NCBI RefSeq assembly: GCF_034067285.1 | Contig: NZ_CP139286.1 | Location: 558,001 to 622,000, forward strand | Source: Acinetobacter pittii | GTDB lineage: Bacteria > Pseudomonadota > Gammaproteobacteria > Pseudomonadales > Moraxellaceae | Reading direction: 5' to 3' | Length of the DNA stretch: 64,000 nt | Shown here: piece by piece, positions 15,923 through 24,962 of the stretch | Layout: every line of letters begins with the position of its first letter | Position numbering within the stretch: the first letter of the stretch is position 1 | The notes under the pieces: model-generated | What the model was told of the DNA's origin: nothing | The model's database searches: none | The model's input: the letters and a program-made list of their open reading frames with translations, nothing else | Translations under genes and position numbers: made by a program

Positions 15923-17095
15923 TTAGTCTGATACTACATTGGTATTCTTTTTAACACTACGCATAAGTGTTTCTAAGCATTCACGATGATGACTTAGACG
16001 ATGTTCAAGCAATTGGAAATCAACTTTAAGCTTATGATCCATTCTATGAATCTTTTCAGCCATTGCTGCTTTTTTAGCTTGTAACTCTTGTTCTTTAAGT
16101 TTCGCCCAATCATTTAAGGTGTGTGTAAATGCTTCGTACTCTTGTGCAATACGTTGCTTCATTTGAGTAATGTCTGCATTTACATCATGACCATAAATAG
16201 CAAGGTCTTGTTCAGCATATTTAAATTTCATCGCCAATTCTGCTTTTTTAATATTAAAGCTTGGAATACGACGTAAATTTTTAGCTAAACCAATTTTAGA
16301 ACATGACCAGATCAACCATTTAGTTGGATCATATTGCCACCATTTCACACCATTACGATAGTCATATTGGAAGATATGGTGATAGTTGTGGTAACCCTCG
16401 CCCCAAGTGGCGATGGCTAACCAGAAATTGTCACGTGCTGAGTTTTCGTCTGTATAAGGACGTTTACCAAACATATGGCAAAGTGAGTTAATAAAGAAAG
16501 TCACTTGATGGCTAATGATTAAACGTACTAAACCACCCAAGAGTACTACACCCCATAGGTCGCCAGTCGCCCAACCGATTAAGCCTAAAATACCAACATG
16601 AACTGCAACTACCAATAAACCATAGTATTTATGTTGGAACATGACCAATTTATCGTTGAGTAGGTCTGGTGCATTTTTAAAATCCGGCTCAGATGGTGAA
16701 TGATCACGGATCATCCAACCCATATGGGCATACCAAAAACCACGCTCAATTGAATATGGATCTTCATCAACATCATCAACATGTCGATGGTGAGTACGGT
16801 GACCAGATGCCCAGAACAAAATACTATTTTGCACGGCAAATGTACCACCGATCATTAAAAGAATTTTAAGCGGTAACGACGCTTCATAAGCTCGGTGAGC
16901 CCAAAGGCGATGGTAACCAGCAGTAATCCCCATACTACTTAGAGCTAAAAGAAAAAATAGGCTTACCCATGCGCTTACACTAAAATCATAATAATACGCA
17001 TAAATCGGGATTATGATTGCGGCAAGAATTGGTAAACCAATTAAGGTAATGCTAGCGGTCCAGTTAATTGGGGCTTTGAGTGGGGCGGAAGTCAT
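15923..17095 (-). CDS. Acyl-CoA/fatty acid desaturase (delta-9 type)
   Basis: A 390-residue integral-membrane di-iron desaturase that puts a cis double bond into saturated acyl chains. The three histidine boxes are present: HRLWAH, HRTHH and HNYHH (in GEGYHNYHHIFQYDYRNG). Four hydrophobic segments surround them. The C-terminal 110 residues form a charged, probably coiled-coil tail (KLKEQELQAKKAAMAEKIHRM) longer than in the core family. I chose the ATG at 17095 (MTSAPLKAP) because AGGAG lies 11 bases upstream; a longer reading from 17161 begins with an implausible hydrophobic Cys-rich stretch. In Acinetobacter such enzymes tune membrane fluidity and wax ester composition. The gene is monocistronic. 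Confidence 0.88.
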   Translation of the reverse strand: MTSAPLKAPINWTASITLIGLPILAAIIIPIYAYYYDFSVSAWVSLFFLLALSSMGITAGYHRLWAHRAYEASLPLKILLMIGGTFAVQNSILFWASGHRTHHRHVDDVDEDPYSIERGFWYAHMGWMIRDHSPSEPDFKNAPDLLNDKLVMFQHKYYGLLVVAVHVGILGLIGWATGDLWGVVLLGGLVRLIISHQVTFFINSLCHMFGKRPYTDENSARDNFWLAIATWGEGYHNYHHIFQYDYRNGVKWWQYDPTKWLIWSCSKIGLAKNLRRIPSFNIKKAELAMKFKYAEQDLAIYGHDVNADITQMKQRIAQEYEAFTHTLNDWAKLKEQELQAKKAAMAEKIHRMDHKLKVDFQLLEHRLSHHRECLETLMRSVKKNTNVVSD

Positions 17096-17303
17096 ATCCG
17101 GCAGCGCTCCTAGAATCCTTGTGAAACAAGGTACAAAGACAAAACGACATAGCAAAACCAATCATCAAGATATATTGCTATTCTATCCTTCATATTAGCA
17201 CGTGCTTAGTGAGAATCACTAGCATTATTGTACAGATGTATTGAAAGAACCGTAACAGAATTAAACTATGTCAGAGAGTTTTTCAAGCAGGAGAAGTTGT
17301 TTA

Positions 17304-17837
17304 ATGAACGTACAACGATTGAAAAAAAAGAACCGCATTGATATTTCAAGAAAATTATCTTTGAAGTGTGTCTTGGTCACAATCAGTCTTGTATTAGCCG
17401 CATGTCAAAGTGCACCCGAACAGAATACAAAAAACGTTCAAGCAAAAAGAACAGTTCATCAGATTCAAGCTCCTATTGTAAAAAAGAGAGTGAGTCCGGA
17501 TGGCATTCAAGATATTGATTGGCAGATCACTCAGATCAGCGGTCATAAGGCAAAATTTTTTACACAGTGGCCGACTCTATCTTTAAATTCTTCGGTCAAA
17601 ACAGTGTCTGGACATACTGGCTGTAATGGAGTTTTTGGTCGTTATACATTTAATTTCAGCCAGCAAAAACTTGATATGCAAGTAAATGCAGGCCATTCAA
17701 GTTGTGATGGTGCTTTGGCGCAAGAGGCAGAATTGGTAGATGCTTTGCAACGTATTCAACGCTTCCAGCTCGTAGGTAATACGCTATATCTACTTGATCA
17801 GAATGGGCAACGCCTCATTCAGGCACAAAAGAAGTAA
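17304..17837 (+). CDS. META domain lipoprotein (HslJ-like)
   Basis: A predicted 177-residue lipoprotein. With the ATG at 17304 (AGGAG ten bases upstream) the N-terminus is a basic stretch, a hydrophobic segment and the lipobox LVLAAC. An upstream in-frame ATG at 17268 has no ribosome binding site. The C-terminal half is a META/HslJ domain: IQDIDWQITQISG, then SGHTGCNGVFGRYTF (the GCN motif) and DGALAQEAELVDALQRIQRF, ending YLLDQNGQRLIQA. META-domain proteins such as E. coli HslJ are envelope proteins linked to heat-shock and antibiotic tolerance, but their molecular role is unclear. A terminator at 17836-17860 separates it from the convergent GDPD gene. Confidence 0.8.
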   Translation: MNVQRLKKKNRIDISRKLSLKCVLVTISLVLAACQSAPEQNTKNVQAKRTVHQIQAPIVKKRVSPDGIQDIDWQITQISGHKAKFFTQWPTLSLNSSVKTVSGHTGCNGVFGRYTFNFSQQKLDMQVNAGHSSCDGALAQEAELVDALQRIQRFQLVGNTLYLLDQNGQRLIQAQKK

Positions 17838-17860
17838 AAGGTGGTTTTTACCACCTTTTT
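17836..17860. terminator. Terminator between META lipoprotein and GDPD genes
   Basis: The AAAAGGTGGT and ACCACCTTTTT arms form a stable stem with a short T-rich loop between two convergent genes. Confidence 0.85.
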
Positions 17861-17865
17861 TATAT

Positions 17866-18579
17866 TTATAGGACCTGTAACATCGTGGTCGGAATATCTG
17901 TAATTAAGCCCTGAACATCTAAATCACGTAGCCTTTTTGCTCTTTCTACATCATTGACTGTCCACACACTAATGTTCAAATTAGCTTGATGAGACAGTTT
18001 AATCATTTCATCTGTTGCCAGCTGATCGTGCCAACCAATATGACAGCAACCATATTGATGGGCGAGTTCTATCGCAGTTACCCCAACAGGAAGCTCGACT
18101 AACAATCCGCGTTTAAATTGAGAGTTTATATCGCGTAAAGCAGTTAAAATTTGAAGATCAAAACTTGTGATGGTGACGACTTTCTCAAAACCCTGTAATT
18201 CAGTCTCAAGCTCTTGAACGAGTTTTTCAGCTAAAGCCATGTCTCTTACAGCTTTCACTTCCACTTCAATATGATCGAATTTATTAAGTAAGTTTAAAAC
18301 GCCTGTGAGTGTAGGTGTTGGCTCTGAATTTGGCCAGTCAGGCCAGTTTTGACGATGGTCAAATGATAACGCTTGAGCCAATGTCGATTGCTCTACAATT
18401 TGATCGACTCCGGCTGTACGTAAAAAATTGTCATCATGAATGACAACCAACTCTTCGTCTTGAAGCTGACGAATATCAAATTCGACACCGCGAATACCTA
18501 AATTCTTTATGTGCTGAAACCCACCTAATGTATTTTCAGGGGCTTCTCGGCGTGCACCACGATGACCAATAATGCGCAT
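17866..18579 (-). CDS. Glycerophosphodiester phosphodiesterase
   Basis: A 237-residue GDPD enzyme hydrolysing glycerophosphodiesters to sn-glycerol 3-phosphate and an alcohol. The TIM-barrel signature is at the start: IGHRGARREAPENTLGGF, with the catalytic His and Arg, then GVEFDIRQLQDEELVVIHDD, which contains the metal-binding Glu/Asp and the second catalytic His. The C-terminus has SVWTVNDVERAKRL and GLITDIP, both typical. There is no signal peptide, so it is a cytoplasmic UgpQ-like enzyme rather than periplasmic GlpQ. The ATG at 18579 follows AGAAG. It lies downstream of the cobalamin adenosyltransferase gene on the same strand, with a small hairpin between. Confidence 0.92.
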   Translation of the reverse strand: MRIIGHRGARREAPENTLGGFQHIKNLGIRGVEFDIRQLQDEELVVIHDDNFLRTAGVDQIVEQSTLAQALSFDHRQNWPDWPNSEPTPTLTGVLNLLNKFDHIEVEVKAVRDMALAEKLVQELETELQGFEKVVTITSFDLQILTALRDINSQFKRGLLVELPVGVTAIELAHQYGCCHIGWHDQLATDEMIKLSHQANLNISVWTVNDVERAKRLRDLDVQGLITDIPTTMLQVL

Positions 18580-18606
18580 AATTTTCTTCTATAAAATCTT
18601 TTGCCT

Positions 18607-18633
18607 ATGGTCTCTTTAAAAAGTAGAGACCAT
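18607..18633 (-). terminator. Hairpin downstream of the cobalamin adenosyltransferase gene
   Basis: The 9-bp arms ATGGTCTCT and AGAGACCAT flank TTAAAAAGT. No T run follows on the reverse strand, so termination would be weak and read-through into the GDPD gene is possible. Confidence 0.5.
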
Positions 18634-18651
18634 GTTTAATCTAATCTATTT

Positions 18652-19230
18652 TTAAATAATCTCATTAATATTTTTTTGCCAAAGCACTTCTTGACCACCT
18701 TCGGCACGCTGTAAAGCACGTGATGCAACAAATAACCAGTCAGATAAACGGTTAATTAACTGAAGGGCAGTTGTCTGAATATTTTGATCACGAGTTTGTA
18801 CCGACATTAGAGATCGTTCTGCACGACGACAAACAGCACGTGCTTGATGAGCGTAACTGCACGATAAAGTGCCAGACGGCAGAATAAACTCTTTCAACAT
18901 AGGCAAATCTTCATTCATACGGTCAATTTCTTTTTCAAGAAATTCAATACAAACGGGCTGGAGTAGGTTGTAGTTTGGAATACAAATCTCTCCACCTAAG
19001 TCGAATAGCCAATGTTGAATCAAACTTAAGCTTTTATCCCAAGCGGCCTTCTCAGTTACTTGGCTATCGGTAATTTGAGCACGAAGTACCCCAATAATGG
19101 CATTGAGTTCATCAACATCACCAAGCGCGGCTACTCGTAAGTCATCCTTGGCAACACGAGAACCATCGCCTAAACCTGTGGTGCCTGAGTCGCCTGTACG
19201 TGTATAGATCTTGCTTAAACGGTGTCCCAT
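18652..19230 (-). CDS. PduO-type cob(I)alamin adenosyltransferase
   Basis: A 192-residue ATP:cob(I)alamin adenosyltransferase that makes adenosylcobalamin from imported corrinoid. The N-terminal ATP-binding segment is IYTRTGDSGTTGLGDGSR, followed by the VAALGDVDELNA helix. The C-terminal helix carries RAVCRRAERSL, with the conserved Arg residues. Length fits the PduO N-terminal domain family. The ATG at 19230 (MGHRLSK) has AGGA eight bases upstream; the longer reading from 19248 starts inside the T run of the btuB terminator. It follows btuB on the same strand with 93 bp between. This genome fragment thus pairs B12 import with conversion to the coenzyme form, both possibly under the riboswitch if read-through occurs. 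Confidence 0.9.
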   Translation of the reverse strand: MGHRLSKIYTRTGDSGTTGLGDGSRVAKDDLRVAALGDVDELNAIIGVLRAQITDSQVTEKAAWDKSLSLIQHWLFDLGGEICIPNYNLLQPVCIEFLEKEIDRMNEDLPMLKEFILPSGTLSCSYAHQARAVCRRAERSLMSVQTRDQNIQTTALQLINRLSDWLFVASRALQRAEGGQEVLWQKNINEII

Positions 19231-19248
19231 GATGGATATCCTGAACAT

Positions 19249-19282
19249 AAAAAAGGGATAATGTCGGTCAGAACATTACCCC
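19249..19282 (-). terminator. Terminator of btuB
   Basis: GGGATAATGT (19255-19264) and AACATTACCCC (19272-19282) pair with one wobble, and the reverse strand continues into TTTTTT. It lies directly before the adenosyltransferase start region. Confidence 0.75.
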
Positions 19283-19323
19283 GAAACTGGAGTTAAGAAA
19301 ATATTTTTATAATAAAGTTTTGC

Positions 19324-21156
19324 TTAGTAGCTTAAGGTCACACCAGCTGATGCGAGACGGCCGCCGTTGACATAATAGTATCCTTGGTCTTGATAAGCTG
19401 TTTTGTATTCAACATCTCCAATATTTTGAATATTAGTAAACAATTTAATGTGCGGATTCATATTCCAGTAAGCATTAATATCTACAGTTGCGTAACCTGG
19501 ATTCTTGTAATTGCTATCCCAGTCTTTCGACTTAGATTTTGCAACGAGCGAAGCACTAATACCATAAACTTCATTTTGTAGACCTGTTGTTAAGGTTAAT
19601 CCTTGACGAGGGCGACGATTTAAATCCTGATGAGTCTCTTCGTTTTCGGGTTTGACATAGCTATAAGTTGCTTTTGCAAAAAGATCATCTTTCTGCCAAC
19701 CAATATAAAATTCACCACCTTGGTAAGTTGCTTTATTAATATTAGTTAATTTACCAAAGTTCACTGAGCCGATAAGATCTTCAACTTCAGTATAGTAAGC
19801 AGATAAACCTGTTTTAAAACCTGCTGGTAGAGCTTGATCTATACCAATTTCATAAGATGTACTTTCTTCTGGTTTTAAATCTGGGTTGCCGTTCCATGAG
19901 TTGAAAAGTTCATTAAGCGTTGGCGATTTAAATGCACTACCAATATTGGTATAGATACTTGTTTTATCTAAGAGTTGGTAACGTGCAGCAATTTGACCAA
20001 CAGTATGTGAGCCATATTTTTCATTATCTTCTACGCGAACACCGACTTGAGTGTTTAATCTATCACCATTGAATTGATGTTGAAGATAATACCCTGTCGA
20101 GTCTACGTTCTCATTGTATGGTGCTCCATAAGATAGAATATCTCCATCCAACGTACGGTGGGTGGCACCAACTAAGAGTGTTTGCTGTGGTAAAAACTTC
20201 CATTTGCTATATAGCTCTACTTCCTGCGTTTTGCTGTGAACAAAATCAGTAGAGTCTTTTTGATTAACTTCATCTTTGAATTGTGATAAGCGAGTATTTA
20301 ATTCTAGGTTATTTGTTACATTTAAACGGCTACGTAAATTGATAATCTCATTTTCGAAGTCTTGTTTAAGCAATGCACCATTAAATGTATAAGCATCATA
20401 AAGGCTTGAACCTTCATTATGGCTATAGTCAACAGAAATACCGTAATCTTTCTGCTCAACACCAAACTTTGTACTAAAACCTTTCTGATCAAATGATGCT
20501 GTATCTGATGAGTTGGTTTTTTGATTAGTTACTTTAGTTGCATCAGACTCTAAGCGTTGTCCACGAATTTGGGCATAAAAACCATCTTCATATAAATCAG
20601 CGCCAATAACTGATTTATAAGTTTTATTCTCGCCAATTTCACCCGTGATAAAAGCTCTATTCTTTTCAGGTGTTTTTGAAACGAGCTGAATTACTCCGCC
20701 AATTGCATCCGTACCATAGAGAACAGAGGCAGGCCCTTTCAATACTTCAATTTGTTTAATATCTGTTGTGTCAATAAATGCAAGACTTGCTGTTCCTGAG
20801 GATGCATTATTTAGTCGAATTCCATCTCGTAGCACGAGAGTATGATCAGATTCTGTACCTCGTAAATAAATCTCTGCAAGTTGTCCCATACCACCACTTT
20901 GCACCATATTGATGGAAGCATCGGTTTGTAATAATTGTGGTAAAGAAGCGATAGGGGATTGTTCGAGAACCTTTGGTTCAATAATGTTAATACGCGCCGG
21001 AACTTCACTCGCTTTTTCAGCACTTTTTGAAGCAGTGACTACAATTGGATCAAGTTGAGTTGCGTTCGTTGCATCTTCAGCAAAAATAACAGGTGAAAAC
21101 CCCATCGCAATAGCGATAGCCCCTACCAGACGAGTAGGTTGAAAAGACTTAGACAT
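19324..21156 (-). CDS. btuB: TonB-dependent vitamin B12 receptor BtuB
   Basis: Outer-membrane cobalamin receptor of about 610 residues. The signal peptide (MSKSFQPTRLVGAIAIAMGF, cleaved after about residue 27) is followed by the TonB box DPIVVTAS. The plug domain has EIYLRGTESDHTLVLRDGIR and EVLKGPASVLYGTDAIGG, and the barrel ends SAGVTLSY. Identity as BtuB rests on these BtuB-like plug motifs and on the cobalamin riboswitch immediately upstream. I chose the ATG at 21156, which has GGAG six bases before it. An ATG at 21168 (adding MEHV, with GGTGA upstream) is equally possible. A TTG-started longer form would begin inside the riboswitch and is rejected. Confidence 0.92.
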   Translation of the reverse strand: MSKSFQPTRLVGAIAIAMGFSPVIFAEDATNATQLDPIVVTASKSAEKASEVPARINIIEPKVLEQSPIASLPQLLQTDASINMVQSGGMGQLAEIYLRGTESDHTLVLRDGIRLNNASSGTASLAFIDTTDIKQIEVLKGPASVLYGTDAIGGVIQLVSKTPEKNRAFITGEIGENKTYKSVIGADLYEDGFYAQIRGQRLESDATKVTNQKTNSSDTASFDQKGFSTKFGVEQKDYGISVDYSHNEGSSLYDAYTFNGALLKQDFENEIINLRSRLNVTNNLELNTRLSQFKDEVNQKDSTDFVHSKTQEVELYSKWKFLPQQTLLVGATHRTLDGDILSYGAPYNENVDSTGYYLQHQFNGDRLNTQVGVRVEDNEKYGSHTVGQIAARYQLLDKTSIYTNIGSAFKSPTLNELFNSWNGNPDLKPEESTSYEIGIDQALPAGFKTGLSAYYTEVEDLIGSVNFGKLTNINKATYQGGEFYIGWQKDDLFAKATYSYVKPENEETHQDLNRRPRQGLTLTTGLQNEVYGISASLVAKSKSKDWDSNYKNPGYATVDINAYWNMNPHIKLFTNIQNIGDVEYKTAYQDQGYYYVNGGRLASAGVTLSY

Positions 21157-21208
21157 AACATGCTCCATACATTCACCCCACGTGAATGATCGGGTAGATA
21201 GATGAAAC

Positions 21209-21390
21209 AAGTAGGTCTCCGGACTTCAGCGCCATATTTATGTTATGGACATATTCACCTTCCCACATGACTGCAGTGGTGTAAGTCGCTCTCGACTTAA
21301 AAAATATGCTTTACATTGTTACCGTTGCGGGGGCAGTGCCGGACTTTCACCAGCTTCCCTAAAGCATTAATTGCTTACACTTGCTTCCAA
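21209..21390 (-). ncRNA. Cobalamin riboswitch controlling btuB
   Basis: On the reverse strand this region contains GGTGAAAGTCCGGCACTG, then CCCCCGCAACGGTAA, and near the 3' end GAAGTCCGGAGACCTACTT, all conserved parts of the AdoCbl riboswitch aptamer. The order and spacing of these blocks (about 180 nt overall) fit the class. It ends about 40-50 nt before the btuB start codon, so adenosylcobalamin binding should lower BtuB expression, probably at translation initiation since no intrinsic terminator follows. Confidence 0.95.
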
Positions 21391-21525
21391 TTTTACGCAG
21401 TATAAAGTGACGATTTATTTCATACAATGTCATTTAGCCCAATTCCCAGAGAACTTTTACGCAAGGGGCAAAAATTGCATTACAATGGCGCTTATTTTAA
21501 GAAATGGTTGTAGTTTAAACAGCTC

Positions 21526-22185
21526 ATGAGCCAATCAAACCAAAAACGTACACGAGCAAAAATCTGTGGAATTACTCGCATTGAAGATGTTCAGGCAGTT
21601 GTTGCTGCTGGAGCAGATGCGATAGGTTTTGTTTTTTTCCCGCCGAGTCCAAGACATGTGACAGTTGAACAGGCAGAAAAATTAGCAAAAGTAATTCCAC
21701 CTTATGTACAAATGGTTGGTTTGTTTGTTAATGCAAGTGCTACTGAAATTCAGGATGTACTTGATTGTATTCCCCTAGATGTATTACAACTACATGGCGA
21801 TGAAACTCCTGAACAATGTCAGGAAATAGCTCGCCATTGTAAACGTCGCTGGTATAAAGCGATTCAGGTTAAACCTGATTTAGATGTAATTGCTGAAATT
21901 CAAAAATATCAGATGGCTGGTGCCAGTGCTGTATTGCTCGATGCGTGGCATCCTGAGCTTAAAGGGGGCACAGGACATCAGTTTGACTGGTCTAAATTTC
22001 CAAAACTTGATATTCCTTTAATCTTGGCAGGGGGTTTAACCCCTGACAATGTCATTGACGCTATTCATACTACCGGTGCTTTTGCAGTAGATGTGAGCGG
22101 AGGCGTAGAGTCCGCAAAAGGTATAAAAGACCAACAACTCATTGAACGATTTATGCAAGGAGTCCAACGTGGATCAGCAAAATAA
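21526..22185 (+). CDS. trpF: Phosphoribosylanthranilate isomerase
   Basis: Catalyses the Amadori rearrangement of N-(5-phosphoribosyl)anthranilate to CdRP in tryptophan synthesis. It is a 219-residue TIM barrel with the signature [16 protein letters not shown] (catalytic Cys near residue 14), [38 protein letters not shown] with the catalytic Asp, [10 protein letters not shown] and [15 protein letters not shown]. The start ATG at 21526 has a poor ribosome binding site. The 3' end overlaps the trpB start by 17 bp, so translation of the two is likely coupled. The upstream gap from the riboswitch (about 135 bp) contains the promoter, which I could not place with confidence. Confidence 0.95.
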   Translation: MSQSNQKRTRAKICGITRIEDVQAVVAAGADAIGFVFFPPSPRHVTVEQAEKLAKVIPPYVQMVGLFVNASATEIQDVLDCIPLDVLQLHGDETPEQCQEIARHCKRRWYKAIQVKPDLDVIAEIQKYQMAGASAVLLDAWHPELKGGTGHQFDWSKFPKLDIPLILAGGLTPDNVIDAIHTTGAFAVDVSGGVESAKGIKDQQLIERFMQGVQRGSAK

Positions 22186-23398
22186 TGTGATTGACTATAC
22201 ACAGTACCCAGATGCTGCAGGGCATTTCGGTATCCATGGCGGACGTTTTGTGTCAGAAACACTCATGGCGGCATTAGAAGATTTAGAAAATCTCTATTCT
22301 CGCATGAAAAATGATGAACAGTTTCTGGCAGAATTCGACCGCGATCTAGCCTACTATGTAGGTCGTCCTAGTCCACTTTATTATGCTGAGCGATGGTCAA
22401 AAGAGTTAGGTGGTGCGCAAATTTATCTTAAACGTGAAGACTTAAACCATACAGGCTCACACAAGGTAAATAACACGATTGGTCAGGCGTTATTGGCAAA
22501 GCTTTCCGGTAAAAAACGTATTATTGCTGAGACTGGTGCAGGGCAGCATGGTGTAGCAACTGCAACAATTGCAGCACGTTTGGGCCTTGAATGTGTTGTT
22601 TATATGGGTGCCGAAGATGTTAAGCGTCAAGCGATGAACGTTTATCGTATGCGTTTGTTGGGTGCAACAGTTGTACCTGTGCAAAGTGGTTCTAAAACTT
22701 TGAAAGATGCCATGAACGAAGCGATGCGTGACTGGGTAACCAATGTTGATACGACTTACTATGTCATTGGTACGGTTGCAGGCCCGCACCCTTACCCTCA
22801 ACTCGTCCGTGACTTCCAGTCGATTATTGGCCGTGAAGCACGTAAACAGATTTTGGAACAAGCAGGTCGCTTACCAGATGCATTGGTTGCATGCGTGGGT
22901 GGTGGTTCAAATGCAATGGGCTTGTTCTATCCATTCTTAAACGATGCCAACGTGAAAATGTATGGTGTTGAAGCAGCTGGTTTTGGTATTGAAACTGGTA
23001 AACACTCTGCACCATTAAATGCAGGTCATGTGGGGGTATTACACGGTAACCGTACTTACTTAATGAGTGATGAACAAGGCCAGATCATTGAGACACATAG
23101 TATCTCGGCGGGCCTTGATTATCCGGGTGTTGGCCCTGAACATAGCTTCTTGAAAGATATGAAGCGCGTAGAATATGTGCCAATTAATGATACAGAAGCT
23201 CTGCAAGGTTTCCGTGATTTAACCAAAATCGAAGGGATTATTCCTGCACTTGAAAGCTCACATGCGATGGCGTACGTCTCTAAGCTTGCACCAACGATGT
23301 CTAAAGATCAGATTATTATTGCGACTGTTTCAGGCCGTGGTGATAAAGATTTAATGACAGTTGCACGCATTGATGGCGTAGAAATGGTCGAGATGTAA
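22169..23398 (+). CDS. trpB: Tryptophan synthase beta chain
   Basis: PLP-dependent subunit that condenses indole with serine (409 residues). Motifs: [35 protein letters not shown] with the PLP-binding Lys in [29 protein letters not shown] for phosphate binding, and [12 protein letters not shown] chose the GTG at 22169 ([10 protein letters not shown]), because AAGGAG precedes it with ideal spacing inside the trpF end; a longer ATG reading from 22142 has no ribosome binding site. Its partner trpA is not adjacent but 3.9 kb downstream, beyond four other genes. The alpha and beta subunits should still assemble as the usual alpha2-beta2 complex. Confidence 0.95.
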   Translation: MDQQNNVIDYTQYPDAAGHFGIHGGRFVSETLMAALEDLENLYSRMKNDEQFLAEFDRDLAYYVGRPSPLYYAERWSKELGGAQIYLKREDLNHTGSHKVNNTIGQALLAKLSGKKRIIAETGAGQHGVATATIAARLGLECVVYMGAEDVKRQAMNVYRMRLLGATVVPVQSGSKTLKDAMNEAMRDWVTNVDTTYYVIGTVAGPHPYPQLVRDFQSIIGREARKQILEQAGRLPDALVACVGGGSNAMGLFYPFLNDANVKMYGVEAAGFGIETGKHSAPLNAGHVGVLHGNRTYLMSDEQGQIIETHSISAGLDYPGVGPEHSFLKDMKRVEYVPINDTEALQGFRDLTKIEGIIPALESSHAMAYVSKLAPTMSKDQIIIATVSGRGDKDLMTVARIDGVEMVEM

Positions 23399-23408
23399 GA
23401 GAACTATA

Positions 23409-23921
23409 ATGCCAAGCTTGTTTATGGTGATGTTGGGCGGGCGCCATGCCCGCGCTAATACAGAAGTTCATGATGTAGTCATGGCGGTAGGGGATACTTT
23501 GGAAGAAGTTTATCCTCAACTTAAACAGGCTTGGTTTGGTGAGGCTCAAGGGTTGCATATCGATGCTTGGGCCAAGCTCTCAGGAGTTAGCTCTCAAGGG
23601 CAAAATTATCAAATTCATTTTACAGATGCTGCTCCACAACCAGATGATTTTAAATTATATTTAATTAATTTGGGTGGATATAATGCGCATGAATTCGGTG
23701 AGCTTCATCGTTATGAGTTTGTGGTTGCACCCAATGCGGTCATTGCCAAACAATTAGGTAAACAATTTATAGATCAGCAGTGGCAAAAAGCACATACAGA
23801 TCGAGTTATTGATATTGATGACTGCTTAGCAATAGATTGTGTAGCAGGGCGCTATATTCATTTAATAAAAGGCGATTTTGCTGCAGCAACTTGGGAAAAT
23901 ACGTATTTGACCGTGGTATAG
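23409..23921 (+). CDS. DUF1543 domain protein
   Basis: A 170-residue cytoplasmic protein matching the DUF1543 pattern, with an N-terminal FMVMLGGRHARANTEVHDV block. A second half of related fold starts at about residue 85 (LYLINLGGYNAHEFGELHRY). The two halves look like a repeated module, each with a G-G-(R/Y)-x-A-x-x-x-E/F-x-x-H pattern, which I take as evidence of internal duplication. Function is unknown. It begins 11 bp after trpB with AAGAGA as ribosome binding site, so it is probably transcribed with trpFB, but nothing links it to tryptophan biosynthesis biochemically. Confidence 0.8.
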   Translation: MPSLFMVMLGGRHARANTEVHDVVMAVGDTLEEVYPQLKQAWFGEAQGLHIDAWAKLSGVSSQGQNYQIHFTDAAPQPDDFKLYLINLGGYNAHEFGELHRYEFVVAPNAVIAKQLGKQFIDQQWQKAHTDRVIDIDDCLAIDCVAGRYIHLIKGDFAAATWENTYLTVV

Positions 23922-23958
23922 GTCATTTGAAATCTAATATTCATATGGAAGTGGGTAA

Positions 23959-24954
23959 ATGGATTTAATTCAAGAAAATGGGCAGCCTCGTTATGGGCGT
24001 TTTGAATCTGTACCGTCCACCATTCATGTACAACATTATATTTATAAAACGCCGTATGGTAAGGTCTTAAAAGGCTGGCGTAAGCAATTAAAATATAAAA
24101 AATTCAAATTCTGCGGCATTCAACATAAACACTATAGTATTGGTCTGGCTATTGCAGATATTGGCTGGGTTGGGCACGGTTTTTTCTATATTTATGATCA
24201 TAAAACGGGGCAGGTTATTGAGTGGAATGCCATTCAGCCTTTAGGGCATAAAACCTATCTTGATGAACAGCCGTTGTTTAATCAAAGTTATTTTTCTAAA
24301 TCTCCTTATCAGTTTGATATTCAGCATGCCAATGGTGTGCGGTACATTCGAGTCACGAAATATGGTGAGATTCAACTTAGCGCTCGAATTTTTTGTGCTG
24401 GAACAGACATATTAAGTTTATGTACACCAACTGGCATTAACGGTTGGACTTATACTCAAAAGCAGACCACGCTTGCTGTAGAAGGCATGTTTATTAATAA
24501 ACAAAACCAAGTTGTACAATTTGATGAAAAGACATTTGCATCACTAGATGATACTTGTGGTTTTCTGCGACCTGAAACGGCTTGGTTCTGGCTTTCATGT
24601 AACTTTTGGGACGAGCAAGGACGACGTATTGGTTTAAATTTAGCTTCAGGGGTTAATGAAAGCTTTGGTAATGAAAACTGCTTATGGATTAACGGAGTTT
24701 TATTTTCACTAACAGATGTTTTATTTGAAAAAGTAAATGATGAACGTTGGCAAATTAGCTCTCTAGATCAAAAGCTTAATCTACAAGTGCATATTGGTTG
24801 GTGTAGATACGAAAATATTAATTTAAGAATGATCGGCAGCCAGTTCAATCAGTGGCAAGCTAAAATTAGTGGCACGATTGAACATGAGGCATCCGATATC
24901 ATCAATTGCAACGAACAATACGGTTTACTAGAACAACATTATGCAAAATGGTAA
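23959..24954 (+). CDS. DUF2804 domain protein
   Basis: A 331-residue protein of the DUF2804 family, of unknown function. Recognisable features are the KFCGIQHKHYSIGLAIADIG segment near residues 50-70, the GHGFFYIYDHKTGQVIEWN stretch, and the central GFLRPETAWFWLSCNFWDEQG region, which suggests a lipocalin-like or AttH-like beta barrel. No signal peptide or membrane span is visible. GGAAGTGGG precedes the ATG. The gene follows the DUF1543 gene by 37 bp on the same strand and converges with the PF10118 hydrolase gene 8 bp beyond its stop, with no obvious terminator in that short gap. Confidence 0.8.
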   Translation: MDLIQENGQPRYGRFESVPSTIHVQHYIYKTPYGKVLKGWRKQLKYKKFKFCGIQHKHYSIGLAIADIGWVGHGFFYIYDHKTGQVIEWNAIQPLGHKTYLDEQPLFNQSYFSKSPYQFDIQHANGVRYIRVTKYGEIQLSARIFCAGTDILSLCTPTGINGWTYTQKQTTLAVEGMFINKQNQVVQFDEKTFASLDDTCGFLRPETAWFWLSCNFWDEQGRRIGLNLASGVNESFGNENCLWINGVLFSLTDVLFEKVNDERWQISSLDQKLNLQVHIGWCRYENINLRMIGSQFNQWQAKISGTIEHEASDIINCNEQYGLLEQHYAKW

Positions 24955-24962
24955 CAAGCAGG

